The notes under the pieces were generated by a model. It saw only the letters and a list, made by a program, of their open reading frames with translations. It made no database searches and was not told where the DNA came from. Position numbers and translations under genes: made by a program. Shown here piece by piece: positions 53,313-63,428 of a DNA stretch of 64,000 nucleotides (the first letter of the stretch is position 1; each line of letters starts with the position of its first letter). Source of the stretch: MD308 sp051888795 (GTDB lineage: Bacteria > Bacillota > Clostridia > Lachnospirales > Lachnospiraceae); NCBI GenBank assembly GCA_051888795.1, contig JBJFCD010000050.1, positions 1-64,000 of the forward strand, written 5' to 3'.

Positions 53313-55112
53313 ATGAAGCTTTTACGAAAAATACAAAATCTGATTACAAATATAAAGGTACAAAAACAGCTCTATTTTATATACTTTATAGCAATTTTTA
53401 TCCCTGTTGTCACAATCGGAGGATATCTTGTCTACAATACATGCTCCCAGCTATTTGAGCATTATGAAAATCAGTCTCACTCCGATAATCTCCGTGTAAA
53501 ATCTTTGCTGCTTGATCTGACATCCAACGTCTATAATAAAGGATTATCTCTGTCTTCCAATCAAGAATTAAAAGATCTGTTAAGCACTGAATTTGATTCT
53601 TCTGAATCTGCCACTCGTTCAATAGAACATTATAAAGGGTTTAGCACCCTTCTATCACAGGATATTTCTATTCAGAGCATTTCTATTTATACACCCAACT
53701 CCACTTTACCGGAAAGCAAATATATACATCAGATAACAGAGGAAACCGAAAAAGAAAACTGGTATCAAAAAGCTCTGAATACCGTCACTCCATTCTGGAC
53801 AAAGGAAACTGCTACCGATGACTTTGGAAATGAAAGAATTGTACTATGTCTACATATAAGGATTTTTCTGCCACAGGTTCATAGTCATGCCTTTTTAAAT
53901 CTTACCGTAAGCAATAATCATATTAAGAACCGTATAGAAAACAGTAGTCTGAACACCGTACTCTGGTTAAATGAGGAAGGCATCTTCTATTCCAGCAGCA
54001 AAAAAAGTATGGATCCCTCTTTAACAAAGTATGTAACAGGTCCTAATAGATATTATCTGGGAAAGATTACTCTCAATGATCAGAAAGTTATAGGCTGTGT
54101 ATCTTCCTTCTCCACTGCATATTCCGATGATCTGTTTTATGTTGCATCACTGAATTATGATGGATATCCGCACATTCTGAAAGTTACTCGTACTCATTTT
54201 CTGATTTTATTTTTGATCCTTGCTGTTACCAGTGCTTTCATATATGCCTATTCTCATTATTTCAGCAAACGTGTAATCACCTTACGTGAAAATATGCATC
54301 ATGCTAGCCAGGGCAACTATCATATTGTAGATACCTTTAACGGAGAGGATGAGATATCAGAGGCCTTTGCTGATTTAAATATAATGATTCAGGATATTTT
54401 ACACAAAGAGGCTTCTGTGTATGAAGCCGAGCTTCGGGCAAAGGAACTGGAAAATCAGCAGCATCGTATGGAATTTAAGATGCTCTCCAGTCAGATCAAT
54501 CCTCATTTTCTTTATAATACACTGGAAAGTATCCGCATGCGTGCTCTAAAAGCAGGAAACCGTGATGTGGCAACTGCTATAAAATTACTGGGAAAGTCTA
54601 TGCGCTATGTACTTGAAAATACCACAACTTCTTTTACAACACTCGCAAAAGAACTGGATTATATTGAAACTTATCTGGCAATACAGAAACTCCGTTTTCA
54701 TGATCGAATAAACTATTCCCTGAAAATATATCCGTCCATCGATTTAAATGAATACCAGATCATGCCTCTTCTTTTACAGCCAATCGTAGAAAACGCAATC
54801 ATTCATGGGCTCGAAGATGTAGAAAGAAATGGTAAGATTATTATTCATATTCACAAGAAAAACGACATTTTATATATCCACATCTTTGATAATGGCTGTG
54901 GTATGACATCAAATGAGCTTCATAATATGAAGCAAAACATATATCACCATCCGAAAGAGTCTTCAAAAAGTATTGGTTTATATAATATCTATCAGCGAAT
55001 TCGGTTATGTTTTGGCTCGCCATATGGATTACAGATAAAAAGCAAAAAGAGATACGGCACACTGATCACAGTAATAATGCCGGCACAAAAATGCAGGAGG
55101 GAGATTAAATAA
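53313..55112 (+). CDS. sensor histidine kinase, YesM/LytS type
   Basis: 599 residues from ATG 53313 (CGGAGGTAGAA upstream). Transmembrane helix about 20-40, a dCache-like extracellular region to about 280, a second transmembrane helix (about 300-320), HAMP, then His_kinase (PF06580) with the phosphoacceptor in SQINPHFLYNTLES and an ATPase N-box LLLQPIVENAIIHG. The G1 box is DNGCGM. It works with the response regulator two bases downstream. YesM-type pairs sense oligosaccharides and control adjacent LplABC-type importers, which fits this locus. Confidence 0.93.
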   Translation: MKLLRKIQNLITNIKVQKQLYFIYFIAIFIPVVTIGGYLVYNTCSQLFEHYENQSHSDNLRVKSLLLDLTSNVYNKGLSLSSNQELKDLLSTEFDSSESATRSIEHYKGFSTLLSQDISIQSISIYTPNSTLPESKYIHQITEETEKENWYQKALNTVTPFWTKETATDDFGNERIVLCLHIRIFLPQVHSHAFLNLTVSNNHIKNRIENSSLNTVLWLNEEGIFYSSSKKSMDPSLTKYVTGPNRYYLGKITLNDQKVIGCVSSFSTAYSDDLFYVASLNYDGYPHILKVTRTHFLILFLILAVTSAFIYAYSHYFSKRVITLRENMHHASQGNYHIVDTFNGEDEISEAFADLNIMIQDILHKEASVYEAELRAKELENQQHRMEFKMLSSQINPHFLYNTLESIRMRALKAGNRDVATAIKLLGKSMRYVLENTTTSFTTLAKELDYIETYLAIQKLRFHDRINYSLKIYPSIDLNEYQIMPLLLQPIVENAIIHGLEDVERNGKIIIHIHKKNDILYIHIFDNGCGMTSNELHNMKQNIYHHPKESSKSIGLYNIYQRIRLCFGSPYGLQIKSKKRYGTLITVIMPAQKCRREIK

Positions 55113-55114
55113 TA

Positions 55115-56659
55115 ATGAAACTTTTCATAGCAGATGATGAAATTGATGTTCGGGAAGGTATCCGCTATCTTCTTGACTGGTCAAAACTAGGATTTTATAT
55201 TTGTGGCGAAGGGAAAAATGGTCAGGAAACTTTAGAACAGATATTGAAGTTAAACCCTGATGTTGTCCTGATGGATATTCGCATGCCAAGATTGTCCGGA
55301 CTTGAAGTTGTAAAACAGGCGAAAGGACAAAATTTCCATGGTAAATTCATTATATTGAGTGGATATTCTGACTTTGCCTACGCCCAGGAAGCAATCCGCT
55401 ATGGGGTAACCTGTTATCTCACAAAACCGATTGACGAAGATGAATTAGAAAGAGCTGTCATAGAAGCCCGGGATTCTCTGATAAACGAACAAAACACTCG
55501 TAAAAAACTGATTCAATACCGTGACAAAGCCAGGGAATCCATAATCCAGGAAATCCTCTGTAATACCGCATCTTATCAGTTTTTGGACTACCATGATATA
55601 ATGCTGGAATCCTCCGTATATCAAGTAGTACTGTACACAAATTACAATCAGGAATCCTTCCAGGTCACTTGGGATTTTGCTGAAATATTACGTCTTGCCA
55701 ATAAAAATCATAATTCCCTGGATTACATTAAAATAGAACATCAAAATGTTATTATTTTAAAAGGAGACTATGCCAGAAAACGTTTTAATGATCTTCTGGA
55801 TCACTATATCAGTCACCCACAGAAAGGTTCTCCCTTGGATTCATTATTCCTTACATATGGACAGCCTGTCTATTCTGTAGAACAGATCCATACTTCATAC
55901 GAAACAGCAAAGTTACTGATGAAACGTCGATTTTTCTGCCATTTTAATCAACATGTTCTGGGATACCATGACATAGAAGATACTCCTCTTTTTCATACAA
56001 ATGCACTCTCTTCTGAAAATATTTATGCTCAGAAGATTACAGATTACATCCAGTCCGGTAACCGACATATGCTCTCAAAAACTATGGATGACTTAAAAGA
56101 AGAATTGTACCTTGCCAATCAGGAAATATCAGTACTTAAACATTACCTTGCAGATATTATGATCCAAGTAAAATCAGAGATTACAAGAATATATGACAAT
56201 CTGGATATCCCGCTTCCAAACAATGCTGCGATAATCAGTACACTGGAAGAAAAGTGCTATCTTTATGAAATATTTCAGTTTTTTAATCTTCAATTCGAAA
56301 TGTGTATGAACGCTATTGGTTCTCCGACCCGCGATAGTGTAATTGATGGTATCCTTTTATATATTCAGCACAATTATCAGGATAACCTGAAACTTGGAAC
56401 TATTGCTGAGGTGTTTGGCTACAACAGCTCTTATCTCGGGAAAGTATTTACAAAGATTACAGGGAAAAGTTTTAATTCTTATGTCGATGAAGTACGTATA
56501 GAAAACTCAAAGAAACTTCTTCTGGAACAAAATCCTAAAGTTTATGAAATTGCACAACGTGTGGGATATGCAAATGTAGATTATTTTCATAAAAAATTCA
56601 AAAAATATGTGGGAATGAGTCCGGCTGAATACCGTAAATCTCATTTTAATAATCTTTAA
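55115..56659 (+). CDS. response regulator with AraC-type output, YesN type
   Basis: 514 residues. Receiver domain at 1-120 with acidic pocket ADDE (7-9), phospho-Asp54 in VLMDIRMP, Ser/Lys in ILSGYSD and LTKPIDED. A long middle linker is typical of YesN. Two carboxy-terminal AraC-type HTH units (about 410-512; IAEVFGYNSSYLGKVFTKIT, and IAQRVGYANVDYFHKKFKKY) bind DNA. It starts two bases after the kinase stop. It probably activates the glycan genes on both strands nearby. Confidence 0.94.
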   Translation: MKLFIADDEIDVREGIRYLLDWSKLGFYICGEGKNGQETLEQILKLNPDVVLMDIRMPRLSGLEVVKQAKGQNFHGKFIILSGYSDFAYAQEAIRYGVTCYLTKPIDEDELERAVIEARDSLINEQNTRKKLIQYRDKARESIIQEILCNTASYQFLDYHDIMLESSVYQVVLYTNYNQESFQVTWDFAEILRLANKNHNSLDYIKIEHQNVIILKGDYARKRFNDLLDHYISHPQKGSPLDSLFLTYGQPVYSVEQIHTSYETAKLLMKRRFFCHFNQHVLGYHDIEDTPLFHTNALSSENIYAQKITDYIQSGNRHMLSKTMDDLKEELYLANQEISVLKHYLADIMIQVKSEITRIYDNLDIPLPNNAAIISTLEEKCYLYEIFQFFNLQFEMCMNAIGSPTRDSVIDGILLYIQHNYQDNLKLGTIAEVFGYNSSYLGKVFTKITGKSFNSYVDEVRIENSKKLLLEQNPKVYEIAQRVGYANVDYFHKKFKKYVGMSPAEYRKSHFNNL

Positions 56660-56669
56660 GATAAAATAT

Positions 56670-56717
56670 CGCTGCAAAACAGGCATAAATAACTGTTTTG
56701 CAGCGTTTTATATTTTT
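56670..56717. terminator. Bidirectional terminator between the response regulator and GH42 genes
   Basis: CGCTGCAAAACAG (56670..56682) and CTGTTTTGCAGCG (56693..56705) form a perfect 13-base stem with a ten-base loop; TTTTATATTTTT follows on the plus strand and ATATTTTATC on the minus strand. Confidence 0.92.
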
Positions 56718-58728
56718 ATCTATGCAAAATCAAGACTCCTTTTTTTTCAATTTCCAATAGCTCTCCTGCTTTATAGGTTTTTCCATTGAGAAGATCTGTA
56801 TACTCTTTATCCAATGAAACTTTGACATGCCCTTTGTTGTGGTTCATGAGAAATAATGTTTCCCCTTTTTCATTTTCGCGAACAGCAGCTTCTACACCAC
56901 TTGGAGTCTTAAGCGTTGGCTTCACTTTTGTTTCCATCAGAATGTCTCTCAGAAAACGCGTGTAAAAATCAGAAGAAGATCTTGTTCCCACATAATAAGC
57001 ATTTCCTCTACCATATTTGTTTTTTGTCACAGCAGGCATGCCCTGATAAAAATCTCTTTCATAACATCCCAAGGATTCAGCTCCTTCCAGATGAAGAAGG
57101 TCACACAACATCTCTGCATGATATTTCTCACCATCATACAAAAATGTATTATATTCCCCTTCTGGCAGCGCATCATTTTCCTCTACCCATATTCCAAGCA
57201 GCTCTTTCCATTCTCCGGGATAACCACCGCTTATCACCAGGTCATGTTCATCAACAATACCACTGAAATAAGTAGTAATAAAAGTACCCCCTGATTCTAC
57301 AAATGCTTTTATTCGTTCAGAAAATCCCTGTTTCGTCATATAAAGAAGCGGAGCAATAACAATCTTATATTTACTCAGATCATCCTCTACCCCAATAATA
57401 TCGACAGGGATATTCTGATTAAAAAGTGCTGTATAATAATCCTTCACTGCATCCAGATATTTCATGCGAACACTTGGACCGGCAGAATATTCCACGGCCC
57501 ACCAGTTATCCCAGTCAAATATAATCGCTGTTTCTGACGGTGTGCGTCCTTCCAAGAACACGTCTTTTAAACACTCTAATTCTTCTCCCAACGCCTCGAC
57601 TTCATGAAATACCCTTGTATCATCTCTTCCGGCATGGTCAATCACTGCACCATGATATTTTTCACATGCTCCAATACTCCTTCGTATCTGAAAGAACTGA
57701 ATCGCATCTGCACCGTGAGCTGCTGCCTGAAAGCTTAAAAGCCTCATCTCGCCCGGTCTTTTCAGTTTGTTATAAGGAAGCCAGTTTGTAACACTTGGTG
57801 TCTGTTCCATCAGTACAAAAGAATTCTGATTTTTAATACCTCTCATCAGATCATGCCTCATAGCAGTGACTGCCGGGCTGTCATCCGGTGCCGGATAATT
57901 ATCCCACGAAATAAAATCCATCTCTTTTGCCCATTTTTGATAGTCAAGGCTCTTGTAAAATCCCATAAGATTGGTTGTAATAGGAATTTCCGGCATCTCT
58001 TTACGAATCGCATCGTATTCCAGCTTAAAGCATTCTAACATGCTGTCAGAATTAAATCGCCTGTAGTCGAGAGAAATCCCCTGGAACATTGTTCTCTCTT
58101 CTTCAAAATGTTCACTCAGAAGATTCGGAAGTACCACTTCATCCCAGTCATAAAACGTATGCCCCCAAAAAGAAGTATTAAAACTCCGATTCATTTCTTC
58201 AATCGTTCCATATTTCTTTTTCAACCACTCTCTGAATGCTTTTTCACAATTCTCGCAGTAACATTCTCCACCAAACTCATTAGAGATATGCCATGCCACA
58301 ATATTATCATATTCTTTATATCTTCTTGCCAGTTTTCCTGCGAGACGAGGCGCATACAATCTGTATGTCGTACTATTCGGACATGAATTATGTCTTCCTC
58401 CGAACTTCCTTTTCATTCCATTAAATTCTGTTCTCAGAATATCCGGATGGCGTTTTGCCATCCATGCAGGGTGCGCTCCTGTAGATGTGGCCATACAAAC
58501 TTTCAAGCCATTCTCTCTGACCAATTCCATGATTTTATCCAGTCTCTCAAAAGAATAGATGTTTTCGTCTGGCTGTAGAGCAGCCCAGGAAAATACATTC
58601 AGTGTCACGATATTGATATGCGCCTTTTTCATCATCCGCATATCTTCCTGCCACACATCCTCCGGCCACTGTTCCGGGTTATAATCTCCTCCGTAATAAA
58701 TTTGTTTCACGCTTTTTCCGTAACCCAT
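56716..58728 (-). CDS. beta-galactosidase, glycoside hydrolase family 42
   Basis: 670 residues from ATG 58728, chosen because AAAGGAGAAAAAT lies upstream; the frame is open further but has no site. GH42 retaining enzyme: acid/base Glu151 after Asn150 (HISNEFGG) and nucleophile Glu308 (VLMEQTPS). The zinc Cys set is present (Cys116, and 156, 158, 161 in CYCENC). Opening YYGGDYNPEQWPEDVW is the family hallmark. No signal peptide, so it acts in the cytoplasm on imported galactosides. It lies behind the ABC importer genes on the same strand. Substrate chain length is not readable. Confidence 0.94.
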   Translation of the reverse strand: MGYGKSVKQIYYGGDYNPEQWPEDVWQEDMRMMKKAHINIVTLNVFSWAALQPDENIYSFERLDKIMELVRENGLKVCMATSTGAHPAWMAKRHPDILRTEFNGMKRKFGGRHNSCPNSTTYRLYAPRLAGKLARRYKEYDNIVAWHISNEFGGECYCENCEKAFREWLKKKYGTIEEMNRSFNTSFWGHTFYDWDEVVLPNLLSEHFEEERTMFQGISLDYRRFNSDSMLECFKLEYDAIRKEMPEIPITTNLMGFYKSLDYQKWAKEMDFISWDNYPAPDDSPAVTAMRHDLMRGIKNQNSFVLMEQTPSVTNWLPYNKLKRPGEMRLLSFQAAAHGADAIQFFQIRRSIGACEKYHGAVIDHAGRDDTRVFHEVEALGEELECLKDVFLEGRTPSETAIIFDWDNWWAVEYSAGPSVRMKYLDAVKDYYTALFNQNIPVDIIGVEDDLSKYKIVIAPLLYMTKQGFSERIKAFVESGGTFITTYFSGIVDEHDLVISGGYPGEWKELLGIWVEENDALPEGEYNTFLYDGEKYHAEMLCDLLHLEGAESLGCYERDFYQGMPAVTKNKYGRGNAYYVGTRSSSDFYTRFLRDILMETKVKPTLKTPSGVEAAVRENEKGETLFLMNHNKGHVKVSLDKEYTDLLNGKTYKAGELLEIEKKGVLILHR

Positions 58729-58785
58729 ATTTTTCTCCTTTTCTTTTAATTCTAACCATAGATTCCACAGGGCATCCCATGGCAA

Positions 58786-58820
58786 AACAGCGGAACATCA
58801 TTACTGACCGTTCCGCTGTT
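58786..58820 (-). terminator. Hairpin between the binding-protein and GH42 genes
   Basis: AACAGCGGAAC and GTTCCGCTGTT form a perfect 11-base stem with a 13-base loop; on the minus strand TTTTGCC follows. It may end most transcripts after the binding-protein gene or protect its mRNA, with partial read-through to GH42. Confidence 0.65.
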
Positions 58821-58827
58821 CATTTAA

Positions 58828-60588
58828 TTAATTATTAGCGTTAAAATCTTCTACCGCCTGTACTCTCGCATTTGCCTCATCTTTTGCATTCTTCATATCA
58901 ACTGCAAGTACATCCTCATATCCAAGACCTTTTACAGTATCCTGCATATCTTTAAGAATAGAGTTAAATTCTGCCTCATCTTTTGCAAATACCATTTTCC
59001 ACGAACTGTCCACAATTACTGCTTTGCACTGATTTCTCAGAGTTGTAATATCCGAAGACTCCTCTGGTTGTACATAAGATGTACCAGGTGCTACCGAAAG
59101 TGCATTCTTGCCTTCCAGAAATTCAATCGTTGTCTTCGCACCATCTGCATATTCCTGCCAGTCTGTGTCAAGTGCTGTTGTTTTCTTTTCTAATTCAGAA
59201 GCCCACATAGTTGACATATAAGGTTCATTGTTATTCGGATCAATATCTACAAGTGAAAGCGCTTTAAAGTTCAATGCAGATACACCATCTTTCCATGAAC
59301 CGCCGCCCCATTCATCCGGAACAGTCACATCATTGCTTGGGAGTGCCTGATTACCAAATTCTGTATAAACGGCTTTATCACCGTCTTTTTCCCATGTAAG
59401 TCCTTCCGGTCCTGCAGCTCCGCCTGCCTGTCCGGCAATTTCCATACCTTCCGGAGAATACAGCCAGTCAATAAAGTCTGCCATTCTCTCAGGGTCTTTG
59501 CACTGACTTCCAATTGCAATGATCGTCTTTCCATTTCCCTCTGAATAACATCCATTAGAATATGGTGAGCTGTCTTCGATAAATGCAGGCATAAATCCTT
59601 TACCGGCTTCCTTATTCTCTGTTGTGTTGTAATAGGATGGTCCCTGATAAGACCAAAGTGATGTCAGGATCTGTCCGTCACGATATTTATTAGAAAGTGT
59701 ATCATAGTTTTGTGTTGTAGATTCTGGATCTACAAGCCCTTCCTGATTTGCCTCAAAAAGGAATTTCAGTGCTTTTACATAGACTCCATCACTGGAGGTG
59801 ATATCCTGAATATCGCTTCCATCTGCTTTAGAAAGAACAAATCCCAATTCATTATAACCATATAAGCAAGCATAGTTCTTTGCGCCTACCATCATATTTC
59901 CATCCCAGTCTTTGAAAAGAGAAATGGCATAAGTCTTTTTACCAGAATCACTTTCTGGTGTATTTTCCTGCATTTCTTTCATAACCGGAATCCAGTCTTC
60001 CAATGTCTTAATTTCCGGATATCCTGCTATTTTGTAGGAATCCCATCTCACATACGGTGCCACCATCGGTTCGATACCATCAGAAGAAATCTCCGGTGAC
60101 TGATTAGAAATCTCACTTGGGATTCCGTAGACTCCCTCTGCTTCAATTCCATCATTCGTCTTACTGATAGCAGCTTCATAATTTTTCATGACATCTTTAT
60201 CCTTAAGTAAATCTGCCATATCCATCAAAAGTCCTGCTTCTACCATATCTTTAAAACGTCCGTTATCAGTACCTGAAATAATAAGATCTCCCAGATTGCC
60301 TGCCGCGGATCTGGTTTGGAACAATGTATCGCCGCCACCGGCTACATTCGGAGCAATAATGTTCAGTTCCATATTAAATTTATCTTTTACTACTTTTGCA
60401 AACCATCCGGATTGGATTCCCTGATAGTTTGCCAACGCATCAAATACATCAACTGTGATGAAATCGCTGTATGTTCCATCGCTGTTTTTAGAAGAAGTTT
60501 TTGTCTCTTCTTTCCCACCACAGCCTGTGAGAATCATTGTTGTCATAAGTGTAATACAAAGCAATACACTTACCATTTTCTTTTTCAT
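58828..60588 (-). CDS. sugar ABC transporter, binding lipoprotein (LplA-type)
   Basis: 586 residues. Lipoprotein signal with lipobox MILTGC (Cys about 23), then an extracellular solute-binding family 1 fold (DFITVDVFDALANYQG; MVEAGLLMDMADLLKD; later DWLYSPEGMEIAGQAG). The length, near 550-590, fits the LplA/YtcQ group that binds oligosaccharides from plant or host glycans. AGGAGGATTCTATATG-like signals lie before the ATG. It is third in the importer operon after two permeases. No ATPase gene is present; such systems share MsmX/MsmK encoded elsewhere. Confidence 0.9.
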   Translation of the reverse strand: MKKKMVSVLLCITLMTTMILTGCGGKEETKTSSKNSDGTYSDFITVDVFDALANYQGIQSGWFAKVVKDKFNMELNIIAPNVAGGGDTLFQTRSAAGNLGDLIISGTDNGRFKDMVEAGLLMDMADLLKDKDVMKNYEAAISKTNDGIEAEGVYGIPSEISNQSPEISSDGIEPMVAPYVRWDSYKIAGYPEIKTLEDWIPVMKEMQENTPESDSGKKTYAISLFKDWDGNMMVGAKNYACLYGYNELGFVLSKADGSDIQDITSSDGVYVKALKFLFEANQEGLVDPESTTQNYDTLSNKYRDGQILTSLWSYQGPSYYNTTENKEAGKGFMPAFIEDSSPYSNGCYSEGNGKTIIAIGSQCKDPERMADFIDWLYSPEGMEIAGQAGGAAGPEGLTWEKDGDKAVYTEFGNQALPSNDVTVPDEWGGGSWKDGVSALNFKALSLVDIDPNNNEPYMSTMWASELEKKTTALDTDWQEYADGAKTTIEFLEGKNALSVAPGTSYVQPEESSDITTLRNQCKAVIVDSSWKMVFAKDEAEFNSILKDMQDTVKGLGYEDVLAVDMKNAKDEANARVQAVEDFNANN

Positions 60589-60612
60589 ATAGAATCCTCC
60601 TGAAAATTCTCT

Positions 60613-61533
60613 CTAACCTTTTACTGAACCAATCATAATTCCTTTTACGAAAAATCTCTGGAATATCGGATATACAAACAGGATTGGAAGTACAACAATA
60701 ACCGATACTGTCATACGAATGGAAGTCGGAGTCTGCTGTGTTGCAAGTGCTGCAGCACTGATTGCACCGGTTCCGTTATTTCGTACCATAGCGGCCAGAG
60801 AACTTGCCTGATTAATATAAGTATATAATAGATACTGCAAAGAATACAACTTCTGATCTGTAATATAAATCAACGTATCCTGAAAAGAGTTCCACTGTGC
60901 TACAGCTGCAAAAATAGCAACTGTAGCAAGAATCGGTTTCGCTGTCGGAAGAATGATCTTTCCGAATATAGTCATAATTCCTGCTCCGTCAATTTCCGCT
61001 GCCTCCTGAAGTGATTTTGGCATAGATTCAATGTACGTCTTAACCAAAATAATATTAAACGGCTGAACAATTGCCGGAATAATATATACCCAGAATGTAT
61101 TGGTCAAATGCAATGTCTTCATAGTAATGAACATTGGAATGATTCCGGCATTAAAATACATGGTAATCACAAAAAAGCGATACCAGAATCTTCTATGCCA
61201 TAATTTTTCCTGTGTAAACATAAATCCCAGATATGCAGATGCCAGTACCGTACACACTGTACCTATTACTGTTCTTCCAACGGAAATAAGTGCTGCCGTC
61301 GGAAGTCCACTTAATGACAATACTTGTTTGTAATTATCAAAATGAATCTTTTGTGGCAGGAAGTTAATAATTCCATTGGCACTCAGATCATTTGCACTAA
61401 TCGTATTGATTATCATATAATAGAACGGATAGACGCAAATCAGGGTAATGATAATAAACACCAGATAATTTGCGATACTAAATGCTGCATCGCCGGCATT
61501 TAATTTTTTATGAGTTTTTACCGCAGTTTTCAC
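60613..61533 (-). CDS. sugar ABC transporter permease (LplC/YtcP-type)
   Basis: 306 residues, six transmembrane helices, with the EAA loop (PKSLQEAAEIDGAGIMTIFGKIILP). It ends FFVKGIMIGSVKG, the conserved end of this family. It forms the membrane channel with the upstream permease; 15 bases separate them. Confidence 0.93.
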   Translation of the reverse strand: MKTAVKTHKKLNAGDAAFSIANYLVFIIITLICVYPFYYMIINTISANDLSANGIINFLPQKIHFDNYKQVLSLSGLPTAALISVGRTVIGTVCTVLASAYLGFMFTQEKLWHRRFWYRFFVITMYFNAGIIPMFITMKTLHLTNTFWVYIIPAIVQPFNIILVKTYIESMPKSLQEAAEIDGAGIMTIFGKIILPTAKPILATVAIFAAVAQWNSFQDTLIYITDQKLYSLQYLLYTYINQASSLAAMVRNNGTGAISAAALATQQTPTSIRMTVSVIVVLPILFVYPIFQRFFVKGIMIGSVKG

Positions 61534-61548
61534 TGTATTTCCTCCCTT

Positions 61549-62511
61549 CTAAATTATAGATTCTCCACGTGTCTTTTTAGATACAAAATTAACCATTGCC
61601 AAAAGTGCCACACTGACTAAACTTTTCAGCATACCGATGGCCGTTGCAAGCGACAGACTGCTTCCTGTCATACCTATGTTATACACATAAAGATCCAGCA
61701 CCTGAATATGTTCTTTATTGAATGAATTCTGGAACACATAATACTGATCCATTCCATTGTTCAAAAAGTTTGCCACTGACATCATAAGCAACACAAAGAA
61801 TGTTGGCATCAACGCTGGAAGTGTAATATTTTTCATGAGCTGGAACCGGTTTGCTCCGTCTACCCTTGCCGCCTCATATAGTTCCGCATCAATTCCCGCA
61901 ATAGCTGCCAGATACATAATTGCTCCCCAGCCAAGACCTTTCCACAGATTCCATAAAGTCATCCACAGATATGTATGCGCATCACTGTCCAGAAATTTTA
62001 TCGGTTCAGTGATCACTCCAATGTTCTGAAGTAATGTATTCACCATACCACTATCCGTAAACAAACTGAATGCTACCGAATATACTAATACCCAGCTTAT
62101 GAAGTTCGGAAGTGTTGTAAGGGTCTGTACCAGATTTTTAAACCATTTACACTTTATTTCATTTAGGAAAATGGCAAACCCGATTGGGAGCACAGAAGTA
62201 AGAATTCCTAACAAACTCATGGCAAATGTATTCTTCATTACCTGAATCATCTGACTTACTTGTGTCTTATTCGCAAACAGCATTTTAAACCATTTCAGAC
62301 CCACAAATTCGCATTTCGAAAGCGGAAGTGGCGGTTTATAATCAAAAAATGCATAAATCCAGCCATGCAGTGGGAAATAGGAAAACAGGACACATAAGAT
62401 AATGAAAGGCACAAGACAATAGAATAACTTTTTGCTCTGAGCATTGTTTCTGCCACTCATCGAAGTTTGTACCTTCTGACTTTTCGTCTTTATGGCAACT
62501 GACTTTCTCAT
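61549..62511 (-). CDS. sugar ABC transporter permease (LplB/YteP-type)
   Basis: 320 residues from ATG 62511, with AAGGAGATGAGAAAAGA upstream; the open frame to 62565 lacks a better site. A Ser/Lys-rich start is followed by six transmembrane helices (first FYCLVPFIILCVLFSYFPLHGW) and the EAA loop (DAELYEAARVDGANRFQLMKNITLP). It is the first gene of the importer operon and divergent from the DUF624 gene; the 240-base region between is AT-rich and holds both promoters. Confidence 0.93.
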   Translation of the reverse strand: MRKSVAIKTKSQKVQTSMSGRNNAQSKKLFYCLVPFIILCVLFSYFPLHGWIYAFFDYKPPLPLSKCEFVGLKWFKMLFANKTQVSQMIQVMKNTFAMSLLGILTSVLPIGFAIFLNEIKCKWFKNLVQTLTTLPNFISWVLVYSVAFSLFTDSGMVNTLLQNIGVITEPIKFLDSDAHTYLWMTLWNLWKGLGWGAIMYLAAIAGIDAELYEAARVDGANRFQLMKNITLPALMPTFFVLLMMSVANFLNNGMDQYYVFQNSFNKEHIQVLDLYVYNIGMTGSSLSLATAIGMLKSLVSVALLAMVNFVSKKTRGESII

Positions 62512-62754
62512 TCTTTTCTCATCTCCTTCTAGATATTTTTGCTGCAGCTTTACCTTAATTCCCATTTATTGTATCATCGCATATCTTATTAAAAATACCC
62601 AAAAAATCGGACTACTCTAAAGTAAAAATCGTATTTTTTCTATATTTCTTCAAAAAAGTCTATTTTTTTCCGTAATTTATCTCGATTTTTTATTGTAGTT
62701 TTTTTTCGGTCTTACACCTAACATGATACCAAAGAAAATGTAAAGGAGATTACT

Positions 62755-63366
62755 ATGAAATTAAATGTAGATAGCCCCGTTTTTCAGTTTTTGGGAACAT
62801 TCACAGACTTTATCGTATTAAATTTTCTTTTTCTAATTACCTGCATTCCAATCCTGACTACAGGTTCTGCCATCAGTGCCCTTTTTACAGTCACTATGCG
62901 GGAAGCCAGAAATGAACCTGGCTATATTATCCGCCCATACCTGAAAGCATTTAAAGAGAATCTGAAATCTGGTTTTCTACTTACCCTTCTATACACAGGA
63001 ATGGGAGCTATATTGGGGTTTAATCTTGTTTTCTGGCTTCAGATAAAAACTCTACCTGGAACAATTGCCCTTGCTATTATTGCCTGTTGCACGTTTTGCT
63101 ATCTTCTTTCATTATTATATGTATTTGCGTTGAATGCACGCTTCGAAAATTCTGTAAGGCAAACACTAAAAAATTCTCTTTTCATTGCACTGGCAAACCC
63201 TTCACAAACCATAGTGATTTTATTAATCTGTATCGTAGCCATAGCATTATTGTATGTATCGAAAATTTCCCGTGTTTTTCTTATAATCTTTGGATTTGCT
63301 TTCCTTGCTTACTGTGCATCATATCCACTGATTAAAGTATTTGGACAATATGAACAGGAAAACTAA
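62755..63366 (+). CDS. DUF624 membrane protein (YesL-type)
   Basis: 203 residues with five predicted transmembrane helices. The start VDSPVFQFLGTFTDFIVLNF and CIPILTTGSAISALFTVTM match DUF624/YesL, which is regularly encoded with YesMN and LplABC transporters. Function is unproved; association with importer activity or glycan sensing is inferred from conserved context. AAGGAGATTACT precedes the ATG. It is followed 62 bases later by the GH94 gene. Confidence 0.88.
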   Translation: MKLNVDSPVFQFLGTFTDFIVLNFLFLITCIPILTTGSAISALFTVTMREARNEPGYIIRPYLKAFKENLKSGFLLTLLYTGMGAILGFNLVFWLQIKTLPGTIALAIIACCTFCYLLSLLYVFALNARFENSVRQTLKNSLFIALANPSQTIVILLICIVAIALLYVSKISRVFLIIFGFAFLAYCASYPLIKVFGQYEQEN

Positions 63367-63428
63367 AGTTAAAAGCAAAAACAAATCCTATTCAAATCAA
63401 AAATAATATGGAAAGGAACTTTATAATT